Source: CAXPZW01 sp964221845 (lineage in GTDB: Bacteria; Bacteroidota; Bacteroidia; Flavobacteriales_D; Sanyastnellaceae). Taken from it: 41,836 nucleotides of DNA. The translations under genes and the position numbers were made by a program. Where the stretch lies: NCBI GenBank assembly GCA_964221845.1, contig CAXPZW010000033.1:1-41836 (forward strand). Reading direction: 5' to 3'. Each line of letters opens with the position of its first letter. Position 1 is the first letter of the stretch. Of the stretch, positions 1 to 7,844 are shown piece after piece. The notes under the pieces were generated by a model. The model had not been told where the DNA came from, ran no database searches, and was given only the letters and a program-made list of their open reading frames with translations.

Positions 1-2942
1 GTGATGGTTTGAGTCGCCGAAGTGCTGTTGCCGCACAGGTCGGTCACTGTGTAGGTGCGGATCAGGGTGTACTCCTGTGGACACTCGCCTTCGATGATTT
101 CTTCTGAAACCTCGTCGTTGGTGTCGCTACAGTTGTCAGCCGAAGTCCACTCGGGAGCTGGCACATCTTGGTCGCACTCGATGGTCATGTCCTCAGCAAT
201 CTCGAGCTCAGGAGCAGTGGTGTCTTGTACGGTGATGATTTGGGTAGCAGAAGTGTTGTTGCCACACTCGTCGGTCACCGAGTAGGTGCGCTCGATGGTG
301 TAGTTGTTCGGGCAGTCGCCGTCGACAATTACCTCGGTTACTTCTTCGATCAGTTCTTCTGAACAGTTGTCAGAAGCTTCCCATGCAGCTGCTGGGATCT
401 CCTGGTCACACTCTACGGTCACGTCCTCGGCGATCTCCAGTTCTGGAGCAGTGGTGTCCTGCACGGTGATCTCCTGTGCGTAGATCACTTGGTTGCCACA
501 GTTGTCGAAACCGCGGTAGATGCGTTGGATCACGTAGTTGTTCGGGCAATCGCCAGGAATGATTTCCTCGGTCACCTCGATCTCCACTTCGTCGTCACAG
601 TTGTCTTCTGCCTCTGGCATGCCCACAGCTGGGAGCTCATCCGAGCATTCTACGGTCACGTCTGCGGGCAGGGTGCCTTCTACCCAAGTGGGAGCAGTGG
701 TGTCCGAAACGGTGATGGTGGTGGTGGCGGTGGTGATGTTTTCACAATCGTCCTCCGCAGTCCAAGTCCAAGTAATGGTGTATTGATCCTCACAGAAGCC
801 CTCGGTGATGATTTCTTCGAAAGTTACGGTCACTTCCTCGTCGCAGTTGTCGGTCACCTCGATGGTGTTCGGATCGGGCAGGTCGCCCACCTCGTCACAC
901 TCGATCATCATGTCCTCTGGATTGTTGATCACAGGGGCTTCGGTATCGGTGAGGGTAACGAACTGAGTAGCTGAGGTGGAGTTGCCGCAGTCATCAGTAG
1001 CGGTGTACTCATAGACGATGGTGCCTGGGCAGCCACCTGAACCGTCAGTGGTTTCCACTTCGATCGTGACTTCCTCGTCGCAGTTGTCGGTAGCGGTCAA
1101 CGGCTCAACGCTGTCCAAATCGCCACAGTCCACGGTCAAGGTCACAGGGTAATCATCGAATACAGGAGCAGTGGTGTCCTGTACGGTGATGATCTGGGTC
1201 GCAGAGGTGTTGTTGCCACAAGCGTCGGTCACAGAGTAGGTACGCTCGATGGTGTAGTTGTTCGGACAGTCGCCTTCTACAGTCACCTCGGTTACCTCTT
1301 CGGTGATCTCAGAGCAGTTGTCTGAAGCAGTCCAAGCCGCTGCAGGTACTTCCTGGTCACACTCGATGGTTACGTCAGCCGCGATCTCCAGTTCAGGGGC
1401 AGTGGTGTCTTGTACAGTAATGGTCTGCACGCAGATGGTGAAGTTGTCACACTCATCCTCCACACGCCAGCGGCGCAGCAAGGTGTACTCGCAATCACCG
1501 ACCATGCCCTCACCTGGGAACTCGCCTTCGTAGGTGATGGTCACAGTGCTGTTGTCGCAGTTGTCGGTGGCCTCGATGCCAGCGGTCTGCTCGTCTGCGT
1601 TTGGAAGGGTGTCAAGCGCATCGCACTCAACGGTGATGTCTTCTGGACAGTTCAGCACCTCAGGAGCAGTAGTGTCCTCCACGGTGATGATTTGCGAGAT
1701 GATTGAAGCGTTGCCACAAGCATCCTCTGCACGCCAGAAGTAGGTGAATTCGTTGTCGTTCGGACAAGTGCTCAGTGGAACCTCCACACATTCTTTGTCC
1801 ACGTTGATGTCGCCGTTTCCGGAAACATCCATGCCGTTCATGGTTCCCTCGAAGGTGAACCAACCTGACAAACCTTCGTTGCCGTTTTTAACGTTGGCCG
1901 CCTCACCACACTGGAAGCCGAAGAAGTAATCGACAGGCATGTGGTAGAGTTCAACGGTTCCGCTCAGACCCGAAGTACCGGTCACAGTTGAGAAACCGTT
2001 GACCAACTCGTAATAGGTCCAAGTCTCCCACAGGTTGCCGCCAGCAGCAGCCAAGCCGAGGTCGTCTTTGTACCAACGGCCCAGATCAGACCAAGTGGTC
2101 CAGTCAGCCGCGTTCTCGAACCAAACATCGAGGTAGACGCCCAAGGCAGCATCACCATTGTTTACAACGTCACCGTACAGGTGTGCGGTGCCGTCGTCGT
2201 AGCTGATGAAGTAGCCCACTTCTGAGAAGCTCCAGTAAGGAGAAGGAGCAACCTCGTCGCCCAGTGGCAGCCAGATCGACCAGTCCGGACCCGGACCAAT
2301 CGCAGTCACAAGCGCGCACGAGTCGAGCGGAGTACCGGTCTCAGAGGTGAAGATTTCGGTGTCCACCACAGAGGTGCAGGCGTCTTCAGCGATGCACTCT
2401 GCTGGCGCAGGTACGTCTTCAATGCACTCAAGAGTGAGATCCGCAGGCGTTTCCAAGAATACTGGACCCTCTGAATCTACCACGGTAATGATTTGGACAC
2501 ATTCCGCAATGGGCTGATCCTCGAAGAAGAGAGACCACGTACGGGTGATGATTTGTTCACAGTCGTCACCGCTGACCTCATCAACGTAGGACAGACCCGC
2601 TTCGCCTTCGCAGCCTCCGCTGACAATGGGTGAACCTGTGTTTTCAGGATCGACGCTGTCGCCACACTCGATGGTCAGGTCTGCGGCACAATCCAAGAAG
2701 CAGTCGCATGCTCCGGTAGCATCAGGAAGAACGCAAGAGCTGTCGTCGCAGCCCGCAGAAGCGTCGTAGTTGCAAGCAGAGGAGTCGGTACATCCCGGGT
2801 AGGTACATGTACCGTCGTCGTTGGTAGCACTGCTGTCGTAGTTGCACGCGGCAATGTCGGTGCACCCACCGGCATCAGGCTGACCCCAAGCCAGGCCACA
2901 ACACAAGAGTGCCGCGACCAGGGTGAATAAACGTGTTCCCAT
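1..2942 (-). CDS. Large secreted protein with HYR/Ig-like tandem repeats (3' end outside window)
   Basis: The reading frame is open from the ATG at 2942 to the window edge (about 980 residues), so the C-terminus is missing. Residues 1-21 form a signal peptide (MGTRLFTLVAALLCCGLAWG then Q). Residues 25-60 hold two Cys-rich ACNYD-type repeats common in Flavobacteriales cell-surface proteins. HYR/Ig-like units follow, each about 80-88 residues, with the marks DTTAP, ECD, DNC and a TDxCGN segment ending in ATQIITVQ. A Trp/Gly/Tyr-rich domain of about 180 residues (about 201-385) is inserted inside one early unit. By family this is an exported adhesin or matrix protein. A T9SS sorting domain would be expected beyond the window but is not visible. 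The start is supported by the signal peptide and by an in-frame TAA a few codons upstream. Confidence 0.85.
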   Translation of the reverse strand, partial: MGTRLFTLVAALLCCGLAWGQPDAGGCTDIAACNYDSSATNDDGTCTYPGCTDSSACNYDASAGCDDSSCVLPDATGACDCFLDCAADLTIECGDSVDPENTGSPIVSGGCEGEAGLSYVDEVSGDDCEQIITRTWSLFFEDQPIAECVQIITVVDSEGPVFLETPADLTLECIEDVPAPAECIAEDACTSVVDTEIFTSETGTPLDSCALVTAIGPGPDWSIWLPLGDEVAPSPYWSFSEVGYFISYDDGTAHLYGDVVNNGDAALGVYLDVWFENAADWTTWSDLGRWYKDDLGLAAAGGNLWETWTYYELVNGFSTVTGTSGLSGTVELYHMPVDYFFGFQCGEAANVKNGNEGLSGWFTFEGTMNGMDVSGNGDINVDKECVEVPLSTCPNDNEFTYFWRAEDACGNASIISQIITVEDTTAPEVLNCPEDITVECDALDTLPNADEQTAGIEATDNCDNSTVTITYEGEFPGEGMVGDCEYTLLRRWRVEDECDNFTICVQTITVQDTTAPELEIAADVTIECDQEVPAAAWTASDNCSEITEEVTEVTVEGDCPNNYTIERTYSVTDACGNNTSATQIITVQDTTAPVFDDYPVTLTVDCGDLDSVEPLTATDNCDEEVTIEVETTDGSGGCPGTIVYEYTATDDCGNSTSATQFVTLTDTEAPVINNPEDMMIECDEVGDLPDPNTIEVTDNCDEEVTVTFEEIITEGFCEDQYTITWTWTAEDDCENITTATTTITVSDTTAPTWVEGTLPADVTVECSDELPAVGMPEAEDNCDDEVEIEVTEEIIPGDCPNNYVIQRIYRGFDNCGNQVIYAQEITVQDTTAPELEIAEDVTVECDQEIPAAAWEASDNCSEELIEEVTEVIVDGDCPNNYTIERTYSVTDECGNNTSATQIITVQDTTAPELEIAEDMTIECDQDVPAPEWTSADNCSDTNDEVSEEIIEGECPQEYTLIRTYTVTDLCGNSTSATQTI
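213..1680 (-). repeat. Tandem HYR/Ig-like coding repeats, period about 235-265 bp
   Basis: The DTTAP-coding signature recurs near 218, 455, 698, 940 (variant DTEAP), 1175, 1405 and 1672. The units are not equally alike. The block near 213-450 and the block near 1169-1405 share long stretches of nearly identical bases although three units lie between them. This suggests recombination or duplication of paired units, and the array is likely to vary in copy number. Confidence 0.75.
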
Positions 2943-2946
2943 AATA

Positions 2947-2970
2947 AGGCAATTAGGCAATTAGGCAATT
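2947..2970. repeat. Three perfect tandem copies of AGGCAATT
   Basis: Three exact 8-bp copies lie 5 to 28 nt upstream of the start codon of the large repeat protein. On the mRNA they read AATTGCCT three times, just before ATG. Eight is not a multiple of three, but the tract is untranslated, so slippage would change leader length and start-site context rather than reading frame. Confidence 0.9.
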
Positions 2971-3023
2971 TGAAGGACCATCGCCCTTCAGGTTAAGAAT
3001 TAGAATGTCTTTAACAAGCAGGG

Positions 3024-3054
3024 CAAAAGTAGTAAAAGGCGTGAATCTCCGCAA
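3024..3054 (-). promoter_or_regulatory. Bacteroidota-type promoter for the large repeat protein
   Basis: On the minus strand TTG (3054-3052) is followed after 20 nt by TACTTTTG (3031-3024), a full match to the -7 consensus TAnnTTTG. It predicts a start near 3020 and a leader of about 78 nt that contains the AATTGCCT tandem repeat. Confidence 0.6.
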
Positions 3055-3405
3055 CCCTCTTTTGTAGCAGTCGAATTAATTCTGCGTTTCATCGTAATTT
3101 TGAATGCTTTCGTCCATACCGTGAATCAGAGGTGTAGTGAGCACATGATTTGGAGACGCAGCAGTTTGTTCACAGTCACATTCACCACACCTTTTCTTGA
3201 CAGAGCCGCCGCCCATTGGCAGCCCCTTCAATTCTTATAACACCTAGGCAAGCGCCTATGTATTCACGATCAGCTTCTGAACGACGTGTTCAGTGCTAGA
3301 AGGGTTCGCACGGTGTAAACACCGCTCTCGGGACGAATCGCAGAGCAGTCGATCATCCAACTCCCCCGCTGCCCTACCACCCACCACAACTTTTCACCCA
3401 ATCAC
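3055..3405. other. Non-coding stretch with three small inverted repeats
   Basis: I see no convincing gene here. Three short inverted repeats sit close together: TAGGC/GCCTA (3245-3258), CTGAAC/GTTCAG (3277-3293) and CGGTGT-AA-ACACCG (3311-3324). None is followed by a T-run, so they are not ordinary terminators. They could be protein sites or a structured RNA, or chance. Confidence 0.35.
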
Positions 3406-3437
3406 TTGCACACAAAATCAGATTTATGCTACTTTTG
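3406..3437 (+). promoter_or_regulatory. Promoter of tRNA-Phe
   Basis: TTG at 3406-3408 and TACTTTTG at 3430-3437 (21-nt spacing) match the Bacteroidota -33/-7 pattern. The -7 box ends 16 nt before the mature tRNA 5' end. Confidence 0.7.
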
Positions 3438-3453
3438 CCGTCCGCTTCCAAAC

Positions 3454-3526
3454 GGTGCTATAGCTCAGTTGGTAGAGCAATGGATTGAAAATCCATGTGT
3501 CCCCGGTTCGAATCCTGGTAGCACCA
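3454..3526 (+). tRNA. tRNA-Phe (GAA)
   Basis: The cloverleaf is complete: acceptor GGTGCTA pairs with TAGCACC, the D arm is GCTC/GAGC, the anticodon stem ATGGA/TCCAT encloses loop TTGAAAA (anticodon GAA), and the T loop is TTCGAAT. CCA is not encoded. The T stem CCCGG/CCTGG has one C-T mismatch at its middle pair, so it is not perfectly paired as drawn. Confidence 0.95.
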
Positions 3527-3543
3527 CAACGACGGTAACAAAG

Positions 3544-3568
3544 CCCGCGCCTCTGGCGCGGGTTTTTT
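3544..3568 (+). terminator. Rho-independent terminator of tRNA-Phe
   Basis: The stem CCCGCGCC/GGCGCGGG with a 3-nt loop is followed by six T, about 18 nt after the tRNA. Confidence 0.85.
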
Positions 3569-3621
3569 GTTGGGCGGAAATGCCGAGTTCAATCGAGCGT
3601 TTCCGCCCAATAAAAAACCCG
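3559..3621. repeat. Long palindrome with 22-bp arms (21/22 matched)
   Basis: The left arm 3559-3580 (CGGGTTTTTTGTTGGGCGGA then AA) is the reverse complement of 3600-3621 with one difference, around a 19-nt loop. The left arm includes the T-run of the tRNA terminator. The right arm includes the T-run, on the minus strand, of an opposing hairpin at 3618-3641. Confidence 0.85.
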
Positions 3622-3641
3622 TCGCGAGCCAAGCTCGCGGT
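3612..3641 (-). terminator. Minus-strand terminator facing the tRNA-Phe terminator
   Basis: On the minus strand a 12-bp stem with two mismatches (CCCACCGCGAGC, loop TTG, GCTCGCGACGGG) is followed by six T. No minus-strand protein gene lies upstream within 1.5 kb, so it would end a transcript that comes through the tandem repeat locus at 3760-3940. Confidence 0.6.
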
Positions 3642-3756
3642 GGGCTTTGTGGTGTCATTGTCACGCCCGTTTGGATCACGCAAAGCGTAATCCTCGCTGC
3701 TATTGGCACGCAAGTGCTAGTCCCTCCTACTGCCCGAAAAAAAGCCCCACTCCCCC

Positions 3757-3940
3757 AGTCGCGTCCCGCGACCAAAAAAGCATGTTCGCCACGCGCCAGC
3801 GAGCGCTACAACTCCCCGAACATCCACAACTACCGCCCGCTAAAAAAGCCTCGCATCCCGCGACCAAAAAACCACCTTCGCCACGCGCCAGCGAGCGCCA
3901 CCACCCCCCGAACATCCCCAACAAACCTCCAACCACCGCG
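3757..3940 (-). repeat. Two tandem 92-bp units, dispersed repeat family (locus 1)
   Basis: CCCGCGACCAAAAAA recurs at 3765 and 3857, and the core ACGCGCCAGCGAGCGC at 3791 and 3883, giving a period of 92 bp. The core 3792-3839 matches the reverse complement of 38583-38630 at about 39 of 48 positions without gaps. All three reading frames are broken between copies, so a DNA or RNA element is more likely than a protein. Confidence 0.75.
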
Positions 3941-4040
3941 CACAGACCAACCCAAGTCGCGTGTACTCGACTTGACCAGTTGGAGGAACTCCTACTCCAT
4001 CGTCCTGGCGCCCCCCCAAACACCCTCCCCCTGCAAATAG

Positions 4041-4140
4041 CCACTTTTCACATTTAACTCCCTTGCACTAACCCCTTGCACTTCCACTTGCACTCCTCCC
4101 CTCCCACTTTTCACTTCTCACTCTTCACTTTTCCCTCCCC
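4041..4140. other. Nearly G-free pyrimidine-rich tract before aroB
   Basis: About 100 nt on the plus strand are almost free of G and carry repeated CACTT, TTGCACT and CCTCCC words. This could be a leader or an unusual DNA structure (polypurine on the other strand). No clear -7 box or Shine-Dalgarno site is seen within it. Confidence 0.5.
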
Positions 4141-4159
4141 CTCCCCGATCTTCGCACCC

Positions 4160-5185
4160 ATGATCCACCACTTCCCCGCCTTCGGCCACCTCCGCGACTT
4201 CCTCTCCACCCAACTCGCCGGGCGCCGGGCATTCTTGCTCACCGACTCCAACTGCCTCGAGCACTGTTGGCCTGAACTCATTGACCCCCTCGGTGACATC
4301 GAAATCCTGGAAGTGGAACCCGGAGAATCCTCCAAAGACCTGGACGTGGTCAACGGCCTCTGGCACACCCTTTTGGAACTGCACGCCGACCGCAATTGCG
4401 TGCTCATCTCCCTCGGTGGCGGGGTGGTCACCGACCTGGGCGGATTCATTGCATCCACCTACAAACGTGGGATTGCGGCCATTCACATCCCCACCAGTTT
4501 GCTGGGGATGGTGGACGCAGCTGTGGGTGGCAAAACCGGCATCAACCTGGGCCACGCCAAGAACCAAGTGGGCACTTTTTACCAAGCCGAAGCGGTGTGT
4601 CTTTGCCCGGCTTTCTTGCAGTCACTTCCCGCAGACCAACTCACCTCAGGCTACGCCGAGATGCTCAAACACGCATTGCTCGAAGGACCTGCTGCACTGG
4701 ACGCGCTTACCAGTACCACACGTGATGCGGAAGGCATTGGTCCGTTGGTGGCGGCCTCTGCACAATTCAAGCAAGCCATCGTAGACCAGGACGAACGCGA
4801 ATCAGGCCTCAGAAAACACCTCAATTTGGGCCACACCATTGGCCACGGAATCGAGTCGGTTTTGTTGGACGCAGGCACCCCAATAAGCCACGGCCATGCA
4901 GTGGCTTGGGGCCTTGTTTCAGAAGCCGATTTGGGGGTGGAATTGGGAGTGGTAAACACATCGACCCGAGACCGCATTTTACAGGAAGTAAACGGCGCAT
5001 TCGACTCCGTTCAACTCTCTGAAAAACAAATGGATGCATGCCTCGAAGCCATGCTGCACGACAAGAAGAATAACGGCACTGAAATGCGCTTTGTTCTGGT
5101 CAAGGAACCGGGAGAAGCTGTGCGTGATGTGGTGGCCTCACCCGAGCAGGTAAAAGCCGTACTTAAAACCCGATTTAACGGGTAA
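4160..5185 (+). CDS. aroB: 3-dehydroquinate synthase AroB
   Basis: This enzyme converts DAHP to 3-dehydroquinate in the shikimate pathway; it is cytosolic and uses NAD and a divalent metal. The 341-residue product has the NAD-binding segment GGGVVTDLGGFIASTYKRG, the segment VDAAVGGKTGINLGHAKNQVG, and the metal-binding histidine motif in KHLNLGHTIGHGIE, all typical of AroB. I chose the ATG at 4160. An upstream in-frame ATG at 4076 would add 28 residues of low-complexity sequence (from the G-poor tract) that the family lacks. The gene stands alone and its end overlaps the convergent RDD gene by 11 bp. Confidence 0.93.
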   Translation: MIHHFPAFGHLRDFLSTQLAGRRAFLLTDSNCLEHCWPELIDPLGDIEILEVEPGESSKDLDVVNGLWHTLLELHADRNCVLISLGGGVVTDLGGFIASTYKRGIAAIHIPTSLLGMVDAAVGGKTGINLGHAKNQVGTFYQAEAVCLCPAFLQSLPADQLTSGYAEMLKHALLEGPAALDALTSTTRDAEGIGPLVAASAQFKQAIVDQDERESGLRKHLNLGHTIGHGIESVLLDAGTPISHGHAVAWGLVSEADLGVELGVVNTSTRDRILQEVNGAFDSVQLSEKQMDACLEAMLHDKKNNGTEMRFVLVKEPGEAVRDVVASPEQVKAVLKTRFNG

Positions 5186-5909
5186 GGACAATGTAGTCTT
5201 TGATCAGGGTTTTCACGAACGCAATCTTGCGTTCGGGCACCTCAGGCAGACCGAGCACTTCGCTGGCCTTGACGCTGAGTTCCACCACCGCCTTTTTGTG
5301 CGCGTCGTTTTTGAACCGGTAGTACCGCTCCAAGGTCTGCTTCATGAGCAGCATGTCCGACTCGCGGAAGTTGCGTACCGCAGGGAATTGCGGCTCGTAA
5401 TTGTCCAGACTATTGATCTTGAGAATGTCGCTCAAACGCACGTATAGCTTAGGCTTGAGGCGCACCACAGTGCTGTTCGAGACCAATCCACCGAGGCGTT
5501 GGCCGTGGTCGCTACTGGAGGCCACAATGCCGGCAAGCGCGCCAAACGTGCCCCAGATGTCGATCATGCGAAACACCCAGCGCAGCATGTAATCCCCAAA
5601 CTGGAGTTGGGTGCCGTCAAGTTTAACCACTTTGAGCTGCAACGCCATTTTCCCGAGGGTGCGGCCGTTGGCTAAAAACTCAAACACCAGGGTGTAAAAC
5701 AGGAAGACCGGGAGGATGACCAGGAAGTAAAACGCGGTTTCCAAATCGCGGCTCCAACCGCCGAGCATTTCGAAGATGAACACCAAGATTCCGATGGTCA
5801 CCAGCAGGGCAATCACATCGATCAGAAAGGCAAAAATGCGGTCGCGCACCAGGGCCAATTCGTAGGTGATGGTCACGTTCTGAGTGGTGCGGATATCGAT
5901 GGTGCGCAT
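5175..5909 (-). CDS. RDD family membrane protein
   Basis: The protein has 244 residues. The N-terminal half is the RDD domain: Arg/Asp in VRDRIFAFLIDVIAL, a second hydrophobic helix (FYFLVILPVFLFYTLVFEF), the conserved NGRTLGKMALQLKVV segment, and a further hydrophobic stretch. The C-terminal part (about 165-244) is hydrophilic, helical and of unknown role. RDD proteins are inner-membrane proteins of poorly defined function. It is divergent from the SpoIIM-DUF4129-DUF4350-MoxR-DUF58 operon, a common partner set in Bacteroidota, so a shared envelope role is inferred. The 48-bp space between the two starts must hold both promoters. Confidence 0.85.
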   Translation of the reverse strand: MRTIDIRTTQNVTITYELALVRDRIFAFLIDVIALLVTIGILVFIFEMLGGWSRDLETAFYFLVILPVFLFYTLVFEFLANGRTLGKMALQLKVVKLDGTQLQFGDYMLRWVFRMIDIWGTFGALAGIVASSSDHGQRLGGLVSNSTVVRLKPKLYVRLSDILKINSLDNYEPQFPAVRNFRESDMLLMKQTLERYYRFKNDAHKKAVVELSVKASEVLGLPEVPERKIAFVKTLIKDYIVLTR

Positions 5910-5957
5910 GGTAGGGCGAATCTTGTATTTTCGCTCAACTGCAATGTTACAACTAAG

Positions 5958-7844
5958 ATGCGGGAAACCGATTTCATTCGCCAGAACCGGGAGAAGTGGG
6001 AAGAATTTGAGCGATTGATCGGCGCTGAAAACAAGGACCCTGAGAAGCTTTCAGACCTGTTTATCGAAGTCACTGACGACCTCTCCTATTCCCGCACGTA
6101 TTATCCCAACCGCTCGGTACGCGTGTACCTCAACGGCATTGCACAGACCGTTTTCCAGAACATTTACCGCTCAAAACGCTCCAAGGTCAGCCCGTTTAAG
6201 ACTTTTTGGGTGTCGCGCCTGCCAGATACCCTGTGGCATGTGCGCAAAGCCATGCTTTGGGCGGCCATCATCTTTGTGCTCAGCACCATCATCGGCTACG
6301 TGTCGAGCATGTACAACGAGGACTTTTGCGCCATCATCATGGGCGACGGGTACGTGGAGATGAGCGAAAGCAACGTCGAAAACGACGACCCCTTTGCCGT
6401 CTACAAAGACGAACACGCCATGGAGATGTTCTTCCAAATCGCGTGGAACAACATCCGGATCTGCTTCATGGTATTTGTGCTCGGGCTACTCGCTGGCGTG
6501 GGCAGTGCCTGGGTGATGATGACCAACGGGATCATGTTTGGCGCGTTCATGCACTTTTTTGCGGCAAGGGGGCTCTTGACCGAATTCTCCACGGTGGTCA
6601 TGCTCCACGGCACCCTTGAGTTATCCATGATTGTGCTCTCCGGCGCGGCCGGGCTTACGTTGGGAGGAGGCATCCTCTTCCCCCGCAGCTACCATAGGCT
6701 ACAGAGCTTGGTATTGGCTGCGCGCAGAGGCGTGATGCTCATGATTCCGTGCACGGCATTTTTGCTGATTGCGGCCTTCATCGAATCCTGGATCACCCGC
6801 CACACCGAAGCGCCTTTTGCCATACGCCTGATGCTGGTCCTGGTCAGCCTGGCCATTGTGCTGGGTTACTTTGTGATCTACCCGTGGTGGCGCAACCGCC
6901 GGGGTCTGATCAAATCGCTCGAAGACGACCAACTCCAAGCCGAGCGCGACTATGACATCGACTACACCACGGTCAAAACCAACGGCAAGATCTTCACCGA
7001 GGTGTTTGCCTTTTACAAGCACGGGTTGCGTCAATTGGTGCGCACCGCCTTGATTGGAGGTGTGGCCACCGCAGCGGGGTACTTACTGATTTTTGGGGCT
7101 GAGCTGGACTGGATCTCTGAATGGGGCTTTTTGGGCGTGTTCTTCATCTTCGACATCGTGTGGCCTTGGAACGAGGTGGGGCACTTGTTCAGCCTGGACT
7201 ATGAGCCCTTGTTGTTTGTGCCCATTTCGTTGGTAGGGACCCTGGTGCTTGCCGGGGCTACGTGGACCTTTTTGAAAACCAAAACCGGCGGCCGCGTGCC
7301 GTTCAAAGGCGTGTGGATTGCGAATGCGTTTACCGCTGTTTCGCTCCTGCTTGCGCCTTGGTTTATCAACGCGGACTGGAATGATGGCGCCATGTTCTTG
7401 GCCTTTTTGATCGCCATTTTCACCTACCCCATCATCCTGACCATCTATGCTACGGCCAATATTGAAGGCACTTACTTCTTGGTGGCCATGGGCCGCACAT
7501 TCAAACTGGTGGGCGGCTCCTTTGGCCGCAAACTGGGGCTGTTTTGGGTGAGCCTGTCGATACCCTGGATTGCCTTGATGAGCACCACCAGCATTCTGTG
7601 GTTCTTCATCTTCCAACTGGTGGAGACCTTTTGGGTGCAGTCCTGGATGGCCTCTGAAACGCTGGCCTACCTGCTGTTTGTAGCCTTCGCATTCTTTGTC
7701 ATGAGCCTGACCTTCCCACTCATTGTGTTTGGGTACCACCTGTTTTACTACAACCTGCTGGAGATTTCCGAAGCCAAGCACTTGCGTGCACGCATCGGGG
7801 CCATTCAGTTCCGAAGCAAAGCCTATGGACTGGAGAAAGAGTAG
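5958..7844 (+). CDS. SpoIIM-like membrane protein fused to a second polytopic membrane domain
   Basis: The 628-residue integral membrane protein has two halves. Residues 1 to about 315 match the stage II sporulation protein M (SpoIIM/DUF95) family, with several hydrophobic helices and the conserved HGTLELSMIVLSGAAGL block near residue 217. A charged linker follows (about 316-335). The rest is a second domain with about seven hydrophobic helices, starting near TNGKIFTEVFAFYKHG; it resembles the separate membrane protein often encoded after SpoIIM in Bacteroidota. The fusion is what I read here; it is not a track or frame artefact, as the frame is continuous. The function is unknown, with no link to sporulation. 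TATTTTCG at 5926-5933 is a possible -7 box. Its end overlaps the next gene by 20 bp. Confidence 0.8.
   Translation: MRETDFIRQNREKWEEFERLIGAENKDPEKLSDLFIEVTDDLSYSRTYYPNRSVRVYLNGIAQTVFQNIYRSKRSKVSPFKTFWVSRLPDTLWHVRKAMLWAAIIFVLSTIIGYVSSMYNEDFCAIIMGDGYVEMSESNVENDDPFAVYKDEHAMEMFFQIAWNNIRICFMVFVLGLLAGVGSAWVMMTNGIMFGAFMHFFAARGLLTEFSTVVMLHGTLELSMIVLSGAAGLTLGGGILFPRSYHRLQSLVLAARRGVMLMIPCTAFLLIAAFIESWITRHTEAPFAIRLMLVLVSLAIVLGYFVIYPWWRNRRGLIKSLEDDQLQAERDYDIDYTTVKTNGKIFTEVFAFYKHGLRQLVRTALIGGVATAAGYLLIFGAELDWISEWGFLGVFFIFDIVWPWNEVGHLFSLDYEPLLFVPISLVGTLVLAGATWTFLKTKTGGRVPFKGVWIANAFTAVSLLLAPWFINADWNDGAMFLAFLIAIFTYPIILTIYATANIEGTYFLVAMGRTFKLVGGSFGRKLGLFWVSLSIPWIALMSTTSILWFFIFQLVETFWVQSWMASETLAYLLFVAFAFFVMSLTFPLIVFGYHLFYYNLLEISEAKHLRARIGAIQFRSKAYGLEKE

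Noticed and set aside
3727..4044. 105-codon minus-strand frame over repeat locus 1
   Set aside because: The tandem units do not keep the same frame and the residues are low-complexity, so translation is unlikely.
3454..4060. Integrated mobile element at tRNA-Phe
   Set aside because: No integrase, no repeated tRNA 3' end and no foreign-looking genes were found; only the repeat locus follows.
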